A stretch of DNA of 64,000 bases from Qipengyuania_B sp965214525 (GCA_965214525.1 OZ243959.1:1-64000); one strand, 5' to 3'. Numbered from the stretch's first letter, positions 9,201 through 18,927 are shown. Made by a program: numbers and translations. Notes: generated by a model from the letters alone, not told the origin.

Positions 9201-10239
9201 GCGGCAGGAATTGTTGGACGCGGCAGCGCAGCGCATTTTGGTGAAGGACGGCCCGTATGGTACGGAGATCCAGCGCGCCCGATTGTCCGCTGCCGATTAT
9301 TCCGGCGATACGGGCCTGCCGCAGGACCAGAAGGGCAATAACGACCTGTTGAACCTGACGCAGCCGCAAGTCATTCGGCGCATCTGCGACAGCTATATCG
9401 ATGCGGGCGCGCATGTGCTCGCCACGAATACCTTCAACGCCAATTCCATCAGTCAGACCGATTACGGGGCGCAGGGGCTGGTAAGGGAAATCAATCTATC
9501 GGCGGCGCAGATCATTCGCGCGGCCGTGGACGAAGCGCGCGCCAGGGATGGGATAGGCCGCTTCGTCGCCGGAGCGGTCGGGCCGACCAACAAGACGCTG
9601 TCGCTGTCGCCCGATGTCGAAGACCCAGGCTATCGCGAAGTGACCTTCGACGAGATCGTTGCTGTTTACCGCGAGCAATGCGCGGCGCTGATCGAGGGCG
9701 GGGCCGACTTCATCCTGATCGAGACGGTGTTCGATACGTTGAACTGCAAGGCGGCGATCATGGCGGTGCGCGAGCTGGAGCGGGAGGTTGCCTGCGACGT
9801 GCCAATGATGATCTCGCTCACGCTGACGGATTTGTCCGGGCGCAACCTGTCCGGCCATACGGTCGAGGCATTCTGGCATTCGGTCCGTCACGCGAACCCG
9901 GTCGCCATCGGTCTCAACTGCAGCTTCGGCGCGGAGCAACTGCGCCCCCATATCCAGCTGCTCAGTCAGATCGCCGACACGCTGTTGCTCGCCTATCCCA
10001 ATGCGGGGCTGCCCAACGAACTAGGCGAATATGATGAAGCGCCGGAGACGACCGCCGCGCTGGTCGGGCAATGGGCGCAGAACGGGCGGGTCAACATCCT
10101 CGGCGGTTGCTGCGGCTCGACGCCGGAGCATATCGCGGCGATCGTGCGGGTGGTGGAAGGGTGTGAGCCCCGAACCGTCGCGGCGCGCGGTGCGAAGATG
10201 CGCCTCGCAGGTCTGGAGCCGTTTATGGTGGCGGCGTAG
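9193..10239 (+). CDS. metH1: Methionine synthase, N-terminal homocysteine-binding part (split MetH)
   Basis: A 348-residue Hcy S-methyltransferase domain, equivalent to the first third of classical MetH. Zinc-ligand cysteines are visible in GLNCSFGAEQL and LGGCCGSTPEHI, and substrate-binding features in GPYGTEIQ and VGPTNKTLSLS. The GTG at 9193 is chosen as start because AAGGAG lies at an ideal distance. An in-frame ATG at 9187 sits too close to it. The gene overlaps the end of metF. It works with the separately encoded large part at 10330-12930, an arrangement common in alphaproteobacteria. Confidence 0.9.
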   Translation: MNKRQELLDAAAQRILVKDGPYGTEIQRARLSAADYSGDTGLPQDQKGNNDLLNLTQPQVIRRICDSYIDAGAHVLATNTFNANSISQTDYGAQGLVREINLSAAQIIRAAVDEARARDGIGRFVAGAVGPTNKTLSLSPDVEDPGYREVTFDEIVAVYREQCAALIEGGADFILIETVFDTLNCKAAIMAVRELEREVACDVPMMISLTLTDLSGRNLSGHTVEAFWHSVRHANPVAIGLNCSFGAEQLRPHIQLLSQIADTLLLAYPNAGLPNELGEYDEAPETTAALVGQWAQNGRVNILGGCCGSTPEHIAAIVRVVEGCEPRTVAARGAKMRLAGLEPFMVAA

Positions 10240-10243
10240 CAAA

Positions 10244-10317
10244 CTCGTCCATTCGCTGAGCCTGTCGCCGCACTACCATCCTCGGCTCATCCTTCGGCAA
10301 GCTCGAGACGAGCGGAT
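10244..10317. repeat. Degenerate copy of a REP-like inverted repeat
   Basis: The 90-base gap between the two metH genes contains CGCTGAGCCTGTCG and, facing it, CTTCGGCAAGCTCGAGACG. These resemble the arms of the much better preserved hairpin at 33070-33145. Repeats of the form CTGAGC-TGTCGAAG facing CTTCGACA-GCTCAG are widespread between genes in sphingomonads. This copy is imperfect, and pairing of the arms is only partial. Confidence 0.5.
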
Positions 10318-10329
10318 ATAGGAAGTATC

Positions 10330-12930
10330 TTGTCCAACCTTTCAACCGCAAACTTCGTCAATATCGGCGAGCGGACCAATGTCACCGGCTCGGCCCGGTT
10401 CAAGAAGCTTGTCATGGCGGGTGACTATGCTGCCGCCGTGGAGGTCGCCCGGCAACAGGTGGAGAACGGAGCGCAAATCATCGATATCAATATGGATGAG
10501 GGGCTGCTGGACGCGGTCCACGCGATGACGACCTTTCTCAAGCTGATCGGCGCGGAACCGGATATCGCGCGCGTGCCGGTGATGGTCGACAGTTCGAAAT
10601 GGGAGGTGATCGAGGCGGGCCTCAAATGCGTGTCTGGCAAGCCGATCGTTAATTCCATCTCCATGAAAGAAGGCGAGGCGCAGTTCCTGGAGCAGGCGCG
10701 CAAGTGCATGAATTACGGCGCGGCTGCGGTGGTCATGGCCTTCGACGAGACGGGGCAAGCCGATACGAAGGCGCGCAAAGTCGAAATCTGCGCCCGTGCC
10801 TACGACTTGTTGGCCGGCATCGGCTTTCCGACTGAAGACATCATATTCGATCCCAACATCTTCGCCGTCGCCACGGGCATCGAGGAGCATGATCGCTATG
10901 GGCTCGACTTCATCGAGGCGACCCGGGCGATCAAGGACCGCTGCCCCCATGCCAAGGTAAGCGGCGGCCTGTCCAACCTCTCGTTCAGCTTTCGCGGCAA
11001 CGAGACGGTGCGCCGGGCGATGCACTCGGTGTTCTTGTACCATGCCATTCCCGCTGGGCTGGACATGGCGATCGTCAACGCCGGGCAACTCGACATCTAC
11101 GACGCCATTGATCCCGCGCTGCGCGAGGCGTGCGAGGATGTCATCCTGATGCGCCGGCCGGACTCGACCGAACGGCTGATCGCGCTCGCCGAAAGCTACA
11201 AGGGCAAGTCTCCCGCCGATGACAAGGCCGCCGCCGAATGGCGGGGTTGGCCGGTCGACAAACGGCTGGAACATGCGCTGGTGAAAGGGATAGATGCGCA
11301 CGTCGTCGAGGATACCGAGGAGGCGCGGCAGGCTTTCGCACGGCCCATCGAGGTGATCGAAGGCCCGCTGATGGACGGGATGAACGTGGTCGGCGACCTG
11401 TTCGGCAGCGGCAGGATGTTCCTGCCCCAGGTGGTCAAGTCTGCCCGCGTGATGAAGAAGGCCGTCGCGCATTTGATCCCTTTCATCGAGGCGGAAAAGG
11501 ACAAGCTCGCACCCGAAGCACGCAAGGCCAAAGGCAAAATCGTGATGGCGACGGTGAAGGGCGACGTTCACGATATCGGCAAGAACATCGTTGGCGTGGT
11601 CTTGCAATGCAACGGCTACGACGTCGTTGACCTGGGCGTAATGGCGCCTTGGTCCAGGATACTTGAAACCGCGCGGGACGAGCAGGCAGATATGATCGGG
11701 CTGTCCGGCCTCATCACTCCTTCGCTCGACGAGATGGTGACCGTAGCGCAGGAGATGCAGACCGCGGGGTTGTCGCTGCCCCTGCTGATCGGGGGAGCGA
11801 CGACCAGCAAGGTGCACACGGCGTTGCGGATCGATCCGGCTTATGACGGACCGGTTATCCATGTGCTCGATGCAAGCCGCGCGGTGGGCGTGGCGAGCCG
11901 GTTGCTGTCCGACACGCAGCGGGACGATTTCGTCCAGAGCACCGCGACCGAATATGTCGATGTGCGGGAGAAACGCGCGGGGAAGGGCCAGTCCGAACTG
12001 CTTTCGCTCGATCAGGCGCGGGCAAACCGGTTTCAAGCCGATATGGCAGACAAACTCCGTGCGCCGTCCAAACCCGGCCTGCATGTGTTTGCCGACTGGT
12101 CGCTGGCCGATTTGCGTGAAACGATCGACTGGACGCCGTTCTTTCGGTCATGGGAATTGCACGGCAACTTCCCCGGCATCCTGCATGATGGTGTGGTTGG
12201 AGAAAGCGCCCGTAGCCTGTTCGACGATGCGACGGCGATGCTCGACAGGATCGTTGGCGAGCAATGGTTGGTGGCAAAAGGGGTGTGCGGCTTGTGGCCG
12301 GCTAGGCGGGACGGGGATGATGTCGTGGTGGAGCAAGGTGTCCGCCTTCCGTTCCTGCGCCAACAAGTGAAGAAGTCGCGCGACCGTGCGAATTACTGCC
12401 TGGCCGATTTCGTCGATACGGCGGACGATTGGCTCGGCGGGTTTGCCGTCGCCATCCACGGGATCGACCCCTTCGTCGCCCGCTTCAAGGCGGCTCATGA
12501 CGACTATCACGAGATCATGCTGAAAGCGTTGGCGGATCGCTTCGCGGAAGCCTTTGCCGAACGGATGCATCAGCACGTGCGCACGGACTTATGGGGATAT
12601 GCGGTTGCCGAGCAACTGACCAACGAAGCGCTGATCAAGGAGCAATATCGAGGTATCCGGCCCGCTCCCGGCTATCCTGCGTGCCCCGACCATAGCCTGA
12701 AGCCTATGCTGTTCGATCTGCTTCAGGCCGAAGACAATATCGGCATTTCGCTGACCGAAAACTTCGCCATGCTGCCCACTTCCGCCGTTAGCGGGTTCTA
12801 TTTCGCGCATCCCGATAGCAGCTATTTCGGGGTGGCACGGATCGGGCGCGATCAGCTTGACGATTATGCCGGGCGGCGCGGCGTACCGGTCGAACAGGCC
12901 GAGCGCTGGTTGCGGCCCAACCTGGATTGA
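10330..12930 (+). CDS. metH: Methionine synthase, pterin-, cobalamin- and activation-domain part (split MetH)
   Basis: An 866-residue protein carrying the remaining MetH modules in order. The pterin-binding domain comes first (starts NIGERTNVTGSARF, about 1-300). The cap and B12-binding domain follow with DVHDIG (D412-H414-G417, His414 being the cobalamin axial ligand). The SAM-dependent reactivation domain is last, with RPAPGYPACPDH. It transfers the methyl group from 5-methyl-THF via cobalamin to homocysteine bound by the partner protein. The start is TTG at 10330 with AGGAAG a few bases upstream, and the protein begins directly at the pterin domain. It is likely co-transcribed with metF despite the 90-base repeat-containing gap. 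Confidence 0.95.
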   Translation: MSNLSTANFVNIGERTNVTGSARFKKLVMAGDYAAAVEVARQQVENGAQIIDINMDEGLLDAVHAMTTFLKLIGAEPDIARVPVMVDSSKWEVIEAGLKCVSGKPIVNSISMKEGEAQFLEQARKCMNYGAAAVVMAFDETGQADTKARKVEICARAYDLLAGIGFPTEDIIFDPNIFAVATGIEEHDRYGLDFIEATRAIKDRCPHAKVSGGLSNLSFSFRGNETVRRAMHSVFLYHAIPAGLDMAIVNAGQLDIYDAIDPALREACEDVILMRRPDSTERLIALAESYKGKSPADDKAAAEWRGWPVDKRLEHALVKGIDAHVVEDTEEARQAFARPIEVIEGPLMDGMNVVGDLFGSGRMFLPQVVKSARVMKKAVAHLIPFIEAEKDKLAPEARKAKGKIVMATVKGDVHDIGKNIVGVVLQCNGYDVVDLGVMAPWSRILETARDEQADMIGLSGLITPSLDEMVTVAQEMQTAGLSLPLLIGGATTSKVHTALRIDPAYDGPVIHVLDASRAVGVASRLLSDTQRDDFVQSTATEYVDVREKRAGKGQSELLSLDQARANRFQADMADKLRAPSKPGLHVFADWSLADLRETIDWTPFFRSWELHGNFPGILHDGVVGESARSLFDDATAMLDRIVGEQWLVAKGVCGLWPARRDGDDVVVEQGVRLPFLRQQVKKSRDRANYCLADFVDTADDWLGGFAVAIHGIDPFVARFKAAHDDYHEIMLKALADRFAEAFAERMHQHVRTDLWGYAVAEQLTNEALIKEQYRGIRPAPGYPACPDHSLKPMLFDLLQAEDNIGISLTENFAMLPTSAVSGFYFAHPDSSYFGVARIGRDQLDDYAGRRGVPVEQAERWLRPNLD

Positions 12931-12989
12931 TGGAACATCGTTCGCGCTTCGCCGTTCCCCTGCAACATCGATCCGAGGGGCACACCGAC

Positions 12990-13982
12990 ATGACCACAGC
13001 AACCGGCAATGCCGCGGCAAATGACGCTGCGGCGAACAATATCAAGACCGGGCAGGCGCTCGATACGGTGTACGACATGGTGAACGGGTTGATCGCCATC
13101 CTGCCGTTGATCGGCATCGGGATCGTCGTGTTCTTCCTGTTCTGGTTACTGGCTAAGTTCGCCTATCGGACGTTGCAACGCCGTCACGAGGGGGGGAAGG
13201 CGCTTGCGTTCGCTCGTCTCGCCTATGTCGCTATTCTGCTGCTCGGCTTTCTCATCGCCGTCACCATCGCCTTTCCGTCGTTCACGCCGGCCGAATTGCT
13301 GTCCATCCTTGGCGTCGGCGGGGTCGCTATCGGCTTTGCCTTCAAGGACATCTTCCAGAACCTGCTGGCCGGTATCCTGATCCTGGTCCGCGAGCCTTTC
13401 CGGGTCGGGGACGAAATCACGGCGGGCGAGTTCACCGGCAAGGTGGAAGCGATCGAGACACGGGCGACTTACATCCGCACCTATGACGGGCGACGGGTCA
13501 TCGTGCCCAATTCCATCATCTATACCGAGCCGGTGACGGTCATCACGGCTTACGACATGCTGCGTAGCGAATACGATGTCGGGATCGGCTATGGCGATGA
13601 TATCGGCAAGGCTCGGCAGGTGGCGCTCGATACCGTGAAAGGCGTGGAGGGCGTGTTGAGCGACCCTGCGCCCGACGTGCTGGTGTGGGATCTGGCAGGT
13701 TCCTCGGTCAACCTTCGGGTGCGCTGGTGGTCCGACCCAGGCCGCGGCGATGTGGTGAACATGCGTGATCGGGTGCTGCAGGCCGTGGCGGAGGCGCTGT
13801 CGGGCGCGGGCATCGACCTGCCGTTCCCGACGCAAGTGGTCTTGCTGCACGATCAGACGGAGGCGGCGGATGGCGACCGCACCAGGCAGCGGGAAGGATG
13901 GCCGATCGGCGACGATCCGCCCAAGCCCCGGCATCTCAACGAAGTGCGCTTGCTGAAAGAAGATAGCGGAAACGACACCTAG
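12990..13982 (+). CDS. MscS-family small-conductance mechanosensitive channel
   Basis: A 330-residue inner-membrane channel. There are three membrane segments (about 35-55, 78-98 and 105-130). The third is the glycine/alanine-rich pore helix with LGVGGVAIGFAFKDIFQNL, followed by the beta domain motif FRVGDEI and VPNSIIYTEP. The C-terminal alpha/beta vestibule is present. It should release osmolytes on hypo-osmotic shock. The ATG at 12990 is preferred (GAGGGG nine bases upstream) over an in-frame start at 12927 that touches the end of metH. It is probably transcribed separately from the met operon. Confidence 0.9.
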   Translation: MTTATGNAAANDAAANNIKTGQALDTVYDMVNGLIAILPLIGIGIVVFFLFWLLAKFAYRTLQRRHEGGKALAFARLAYVAILLLGFLIAVTIAFPSFTPAELLSILGVGGVAIGFAFKDIFQNLLAGILILVREPFRVGDEITAGEFTGKVEAIETRATYIRTYDGRRVIVPNSIIYTEPVTVITAYDMLRSEYDVGIGYGDDIGKARQVALDTVKGVEGVLSDPAPDVLVWDLAGSSVNLRVRWWSDPGRGDVVNMRDRVLQAVAEALSGAGIDLPFPTQVVLLHDQTEAADGDRTRQREGWPIGDDPPKPRHLNEVRLLKEDSGNDT

Positions 13983-14050
13983 GGCGATTGACCGCTTCGG
14001 TTGTTTCGCGCAAAGCGGGCAGGTCGCCGGGCGTCGCACGATTCCCGGCC

Positions 14051-14265
14051 GTGTCGCGGGAGAGATCGCTGGCCTTAACCGGGCGGCGGCGCCGAAGGAG
14101 CAACCGCCCCGGAAACTCTCAGGCCAACGGACCGCGCCGTGGCAGACACTCTGGAAAGCGCCCTGCATCCCGCTTTGGGTACATGGCCACCGAAGGGGTA
14201 ATCCCGATCGCTTTCGTACGGGCGGCGGGGCAAGCTCTCAGGTTTCCCGACAGAGGGGGCAGGCG
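14051..14265 (+). promoter_or_regulatory. Tandem glycine riboswitch
   Basis: Two adjacent glycine aptamers precede gcvT. The first (about 14051-14157) has GCCGAAGGAGCAA, AAACTCTCAGGCCAA and CAGACACTCTGGA. The second (about 14159-14265) has CACCGAAGGGGTAATC, GCAAGCTCTCAGG and GACAGAGGGGG. These blocks are the conserved core of the class. Glycine binding normally switches on the glycine cleavage operon that follows. Boundaries are approximate, and the expression platform should lie in the roughly 45 bases before the gene. Confidence 0.92.
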
Positions 14266-14312
14266 GATCGGCTTCGCTTCGAGGTCCGGCCGTGTGCGTT
14301 GGGAAGATCGAA

Positions 14313-15476
14313 TTGACCGAGGAACACGACGGCCCGCAGACCCTGCCGCTTGATAGCTGGCATCGGCGCAAGGGTGCGCGCATGGTTCCTTTCGCCGGGT
14401 ACGAGATGCCGATCCAGTACGAGGGGATCGTGACCGAGCACAACTGGACGCGCGAACATGCCGGTCTGTTCGATGTCAGCCACATGGGTCAGTTGCTGGT
14501 CTCGGGCGAAGGCGCGGCCGCCGCATTGGAGGAATTGCTGCCTGCCAATGTTTCAGCGTTGAAGCCCGGGCGGGTGCGCTACTCGCTCCTGCTGAATGAT
14601 GACGGCGGCATCCTCGACGATCTGATGGTCACCAATGTCACGCAATGGACCGCACCCGACGAAGATGCGGGAACCGAAGGCTTTTGGGGCGAGCCGACTT
14701 ATTATCTGGTCGTCAACGGCGCGATGAAGTGGGACGATATCGCCCATTTGCGCGAACACCTGTCCGACGACGTCACGCTGTCGCATATGGACGAGCAGGC
14801 CTTGATCGCGTTGCAGGGCCCAAGCGCTGCGACGGCGTTGAACCGCGTGATGCGCGGCGTGCCCGAGCAACTGACGTTCATGCAATCGTTGACCTACGAT
14901 TTTGGCGAACTGCCCCTGCGGATATCGCGGTGCGGCTACACCGGCGAGGATGGCTTCGAGATTTCGGTCGCTGCCGATCAAGCACAGATGCTCGCTGATC
15001 GTCTATGCGCTGAGATCGAGGTGAAGCCCGCCGGGTTGGGCGCGCGTGACAGCCTGCGGCTGGAAGCGGGTCTTCCGCTCTATGGGCATGACCTCGACCT
15101 TACCCGCGATCCCGTGAGCGCCGATCTGTCCTTCGCGCTGACCAGGAAGCGGCGGGAAGCCGGCGGCTGGAAAGGACATGAAGCCTGCGCGGTCAAGTTT
15201 GCCGACGGCACGGTGGAGCGGCGTGTAGGATTGTTGCTTGAAGGCCGTTTGCCCGCACGCGAAGGGGCCAAGGTATTCCATGGTTCACAGCAGGTGGGGC
15301 AAGTAACCAGCGGCGGCTTCTCACCAACACTGGGCCATCCGATCGCGATGGCCTATGTCGCTGTCGATCATACCGGCGCTGGAACCGAACTGGAGGTCGA
15401 GGTTAGAAACAAACGCCTGCCTGCCCGTGTTTCGCCAATGCCTTTTGTCCCCCACCGCTATTTCCGAGGGAGTTGA
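14313..15476 (+). CDS. gcvT: Glycine cleavage system T protein (aminomethyltransferase)
   Basis: About 387 residues. The protein takes the methylamine group from the H protein, releasing ammonia and transferring the carbon to tetrahydrofolate. Family features include RKGARMVPFAGYEMPIQYEG, LFDVSHMGQ, and RISRCGYTGEDGFEI with the substrate-contacting region behind it. The start is uncertain. TTG at 14313 has GGGAAG six bases upstream and gives a normal N-terminus, while GTG at 14292 is in frame but lacks a good ribosome site. First gene of the riboswitch-controlled operon. Confidence 0.93.
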   Translation: MTEEHDGPQTLPLDSWHRRKGARMVPFAGYEMPIQYEGIVTEHNWTREHAGLFDVSHMGQLLVSGEGAAAALEELLPANVSALKPGRVRYSLLLNDDGGILDDLMVTNVTQWTAPDEDAGTEGFWGEPTYYLVVNGAMKWDDIAHLREHLSDDVTLSHMDEQALIALQGPSAATALNRVMRGVPEQLTFMQSLTYDFGELPLRISRCGYTGEDGFEISVAADQAQMLADRLCAEIEVKPAGLGARDSLRLEAGLPLYGHDLDLTRDPVSADLSFALTRKRREAGGWKGHEACAVKFADGTVERRVGLLLEGRLPAREGAKVFHGSQQVGQVTSGGFSPTLGHPIAMAYVAVDHTGAGTELEVEVRNKRLPARVSPMPFVPHRYFRGS

Positions 15477-15479
15477 CCG

Positions 15480-15851
15480 ATGTCCCGATATTTTACCGAA
15501 GATCATGAATGGATCGATGTCGACGGCGAAACCGCGACGGTCGGCATTACCGAATACGCCCAGGAACAACTCGGCGACATCGTGTTCGTCGAATTGCCCG
15601 AGGAAGGCGCGGAGGTTGAAAAGGGCAAGGACGCTGCGGTGGTCGAAAGCGTCAAGGCGGCTAGCGATGTCTATGCGCCCATCAGTGGCACGGTGATCGA
15701 GGCCAACGGGGCGCTGGAAGATGACCCGGCGCTGGTCAATTCCTCGCCGGAAGAGGACGGCTGGTTCTTCAAGCTCACCGTCGGCGATGAGAGCGAGCTG
15801 GAAGCGCTGATGGATGAAGAGGCGTACAAGAAGTTTGTAGATAACCTGTAA
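15480..15851 (+). CDS. gcvH: Glycine cleavage system H protein
   Basis: A 123-residue lipoyl carrier that shuttles the aminomethyl intermediate between the P, T and L proteins. The lipoyl lysine is K59 in VVESVKAASDVYAP. The start matches the family (SRYFTEDHEWIDVDG). A GAGGGAG ribosome site sits just before the ATG, three bases after the gcvT stop. Confidence 0.97.
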   Translation: MSRYFTEDHEWIDVDGETATVGITEYAQEQLGDIVFVELPEEGAEVEKGKDAAVVESVKAASDVYAPISGTVIEANGALEDDPALVNSSPEEDGWFFKLTVGDESELEALMDEEAYKKFVDNL

Positions 15852-15931
15852 CGCTTATCGCTGATTAGTTTTGCCGGCCATCAATGCATGAGGTTCCAGC
15901 GCTTGCTGGAAGGACGAGAGGTCACCTGAAA

Positions 15932-17296
15932 ATGCGCTACCTTCCCCTGACCCACGCCGACCGTTCGGCGATGCTCGATGTGATCGGCGCGCCCAATATT
16001 GATGCGCTCTTCGCCGATGTTCCGGAAAAAGCGCGCCTTGATGGGCCGATCCGCGGTCTGCCGATGCACGCATCCGAGATGGCGGTGGAGCGGTATATGC
16101 GCCGCCTCAGCAAGAAAAACCTGGCGGCGGCAGACGCTCCCTTCTTCCTCGGTGCGGGCGCATACCGACATCACATTCCCGCAACGGTCGACCACATCAT
16201 CCAGCGCGGCGAATTCCTGACCGCCTATACGCCCTATCAACCTGAGATCGCGCAGGGCACGCTGCAGATGCTGTTCGAGTTCCAGACGCAGGTCGCGCGG
16301 CTGTATGGTTGTGCGGTCGCCAATGCGAGCATGTATGACGGATCGACCGCGTGCTGGGAAGCGATCAGCATGGCCGCCCGCGTGACCAGGAAACGCCGCG
16401 CCCTGTTAAGCCGTGGTTTGCACCCGCATTACGTCGGCGTCGTCGAAACGATGGCAAAGTTTACCGGCGATCACATAGCCAGCGATTGGCCGCGTCTTGA
16501 AGCGGATTACGACGAGGACGCGCTGATCGCTCAGATCGACGAAGAGACGAGTTGTGTCGTGGTGCAATACCCCGACATCCTTGGCCGGATACCTGACCTC
16601 GCCAAGATCGCCGAAGCCACCCATGCCAGGAAGGCGCTGCTGATCGCCGTCAATACCGAGCCGGTGGCGCTGGGGGCAATCCGTTCACCGGGCGAACTGG
16701 GTGCGGATATCGTCGTGGGCGAGGGGCAGGCGCTGGGCGTCGGCCTGCAATTTGGCGGGCCATATCTCGGCCTGTTCGCCGTGCGCGACCCCAAGCATGT
16801 TCGCCAGATGCCCGGAAGGCTGTGCGGGGAAACGACGGATGCGGAAGGCAAGCGCGGCTTTGTCCTTACGCTTTCCACCCGAGAACAGCATATCCGGCGC
16901 GAGAAAGCGACCAGCAATATCTGCACCAATTCGGGTCTCTGCGCTCTGGCATTCAGCGTGCATATGACCTTGCTGGGCGAGCGAGGCTTGCGTGCGTTGG
17001 CGATGGAAAATCACCGTCTCGCTTGCCTGGCTGCCGACCGGCTGGCGCAGGTGCCGGGTCTGAGTGTTCTTAACGACAGCTTCTTCAATGAGTTCACTGT
17101 AACCTTGGAAGAGCGGGACGCGCGCGAGACGGTGCGGAAACTGGCGGGCGGGGGTGTTCTGGCGGGCGTGTCGCTCGGGCGGCTCTATCCCGACCAGACC
17201 GAGCTAGCCGAGGGCCTCGTTATCGCCGTGACTGAAACGGCGAGCGAGGAGGACATCGAAACGCTGGCTTCCGCTCTTGAAGGAGCCGGGGCATGA
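15932..17296 (+). CDS. gcvPA: Glycine dehydrogenase (decarboxylating) subunit 1
   Basis: A 454-residue N-terminal half of the P protein in the two-subunit form. Recognisable stretches include RYLPLTHADRSAML, FLGAGAYRHHIPATVDHI, TAYTPYQPEIAQGTLQ and TSNICTNSGLCALA. It forms a heterotetramer with GcvPB, which carries the PLP lysine. The ATG at 15932 is used. An upstream in-frame ATG at 15884 would add a non-family N-terminus. It lies 80 bases after gcvH and overlaps gcvPB by 4 bases. Confidence 0.95.
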   Translation: MRYLPLTHADRSAMLDVIGAPNIDALFADVPEKARLDGPIRGLPMHASEMAVERYMRRLSKKNLAAADAPFFLGAGAYRHHIPATVDHIIQRGEFLTAYTPYQPEIAQGTLQMLFEFQTQVARLYGCAVANASMYDGSTACWEAISMAARVTRKRRALLSRGLHPHYVGVVETMAKFTGDHIASDWPRLEADYDEDALIAQIDEETSCVVVQYPDILGRIPDLAKIAEATHARKALLIAVNTEPVALGAIRSPGELGADIVVGEGQALGVGLQFGGPYLGLFAVRDPKHVRQMPGRLCGETTDAEGKRGFVLTLSTREQHIRREKATSNICTNSGLCALAFSVHMTLLGERGLRALAMENHRLACLAADRLAQVPGLSVLNDSFFNEFTVTLEERDARETVRKLAGGGVLAGVSLGRLYPDQTELAEGLVIAVTETASEEDIETLASALEGAGA

Positions 17297-18927
17297 ACGC
17301 GCCCAACCAGTCTGGCTGGAAACCCGCCAGTCCCGTCGCGCACGAAGGGTCGCATGACGGGCCGCCGACAGTCACCGGCAACCGCGCCCTGATGCTGGAA
17401 GAGCCGCTGATCTTCGAGATCGGCAGCATAGAGACGACGGGTGTCGATTTCGGCTTTGCGGGGGTTCTCGACCTTGCTGGCACGGATCAGCCGGATGCTC
17501 CGACACCTGCTCCGAACAACCGTTTGCGGGGCATGGAACGCGCCGATCCCATTGGCCTTCCCGGCCTTTCCGAACCCGAGGCAGTGCGGCACTATACGCG
17601 CCTTTCCCGGCAGAACTACGCCATCGATCTGGGCCTGTTTCCCCTCGGCTCCTGCACGATGAAACACAACCCGCGCCTCAACGAGAAGGTTGCGCGGATG
17701 CCGGGCTTTGCCGATATCCATCCGCTGCAGCCCGTCGACACGGTTCGCGGCGCGCTGGAAGTGATTAACGAACTCGCTTTCTGGCTCATCAAGCTCACCG
17801 GGATGCACGGCGTAGCGATGAGCCCCAAGGCGGGGGCGCACGGGGAATTGTGCGGGATGCTGGCGATTCGCGCCGCGCTGGAGGCTCGTGGCGATGCCCG
17901 CAAGGTGGTGCTGGTGCCCGAAAGCGCACATGGCACTAATCCGGCGACTGCCGCCTTTGCCGGCTACCAGACCGAAGATATTCCGGCGGATCAGGATGGC
18001 CGCGTGGATTTGCAGGCGCTGAAGGCACGGCTCGGGTCGGACGTGGCGGGGGTAATGATCACCAATCCGAACACCTGTGGCCTCTTCGAGCGGGACATGA
18101 AAGCCATTTCCGACGCGGTGCATGATGCCGGCGGGTTCGTCTATTGCGACGGCGCGAATTTCAATGCCATCGTCGGCAGGGTCCGGCCGGGCGACCTCGG
18201 CGTGGATGCGATGCACATCAACCTGCACAAGACCTTTTCCACGCCGCATGGCGGCGGCGGGCCGGGGTCGGGCCCGGTGGTGCTGTCCGAGGCATTGTCG
18301 CCCTTCATGCCGCTTCCCTATACCGCACGCACGAAGGACGGGGTCGTTCACCTGATCGAAGAGGAGGATGCCGAGGCGTTTTCGCAGGAGCATTTTGGCG
18401 GGCGCATGCAAAGCTTCGGCCGGATGACGGCGTTCCACGGACAGATGGGCATGTTCACCCGCGCGCTGACCTATATCCTCAGCCATGGAGCGGATGGGCT
18501 GCGCCAGGTGGCGGAGGACGCGGTGCTGAACGCCAATTATGTCCTGCGCAGTCTGGAAGACCTGCTGCACGCCCCCTTCGCGCATAGCGGGCCGTGCATG
18601 CACGAGGCGCTGTTCGGCGACAAAGGCTTTGGCGAGGGTCTGTCGACGCTCGATCTTGCCAAGGGCCTGATCGACGAAGGCTATCACCCGATGACCATGT
18701 ATTTTCCGCTGGTGGTGCACGGCGCGATGCTGGTCGAGCCCACGGAGACGGAGTCCAAAGCTTCGCTCGATCTGTTCATCGCCGCATTGCGCAGCGTGGC
18801 GGAACGGGCGAAAGCGGGTGACCAGAGCCTGAAGTCGTCGCCCTATTACGCTCCGCGACGCCGCCTCGACGAAACCGCCGCTGCACGCAAGCCCGTGCTT
18901 GCCTGGAACGACCCGAACCTTACCTGA
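17293..18927 (+). CDS. gcvPB: Glycine dehydrogenase (decarboxylating) subunit 2
   Basis: A 544-residue PLP-bearing half of the glycine decarboxylase. The PLP Schiff-base lysine is K313 in HINLHKTFSTPHGGGG. Other motifs are LGSCTMKHNPRLNEK and PESAHGTNPATAAFAGY. Start is translationally coupled to gcvPA (ATGA). It completes the T-H-P set. The L protein (lipoamide dehydrogenase) is not in this window and is normally shared with other complexes. Confidence 0.96.
   Translation: MNAPNQSGWKPASPVAHEGSHDGPPTVTGNRALMLEEPLIFEIGSIETTGVDFGFAGVLDLAGTDQPDAPTPAPNNRLRGMERADPIGLPGLSEPEAVRHYTRLSRQNYAIDLGLFPLGSCTMKHNPRLNEKVARMPGFADIHPLQPVDTVRGALEVINELAFWLIKLTGMHGVAMSPKAGAHGELCGMLAIRAALEARGDARKVVLVPESAHGTNPATAAFAGYQTEDIPADQDGRVDLQALKARLGSDVAGVMITNPNTCGLFERDMKAISDAVHDAGGFVYCDGANFNAIVGRVRPGDLGVDAMHINLHKTFSTPHGGGGPGSGPVVLSEALSPFMPLPYTARTKDGVVHLIEEEDAEAFSQEHFGGRMQSFGRMTAFHGQMGMFTRALTYILSHGADGLRQVAEDAVLNANYVLRSLEDLLHAPFAHSGPCMHEALFGDKGFGEGLSTLDLAKGLIDEGYHPMTMYFPLVVHGAMLVEPTETESKASLDLFIAALRSVAERAKAGDQSLKSSPYYAPRRRLDETAAARKPVLAWNDPNLT

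Noticed and set aside
10240..10329. Possible SAM or SAH riboswitch before the large metH gene
   Set aside because: The gap is only 90 bases and is filled by a degenerate inverted repeat. None of the conserved cores of SAM/SAH riboswitches is visible.
10342..12084. Long open frame on the minus strand opposite metH (similar long antisense frames opposite gcvPB, the EPS polymerase, the flippase and the glycosyltransferases)
   Set aside because: These arise from high GC codon bias. The plus-strand proteins are clear family members, and the antisense products show no recognisable domains.
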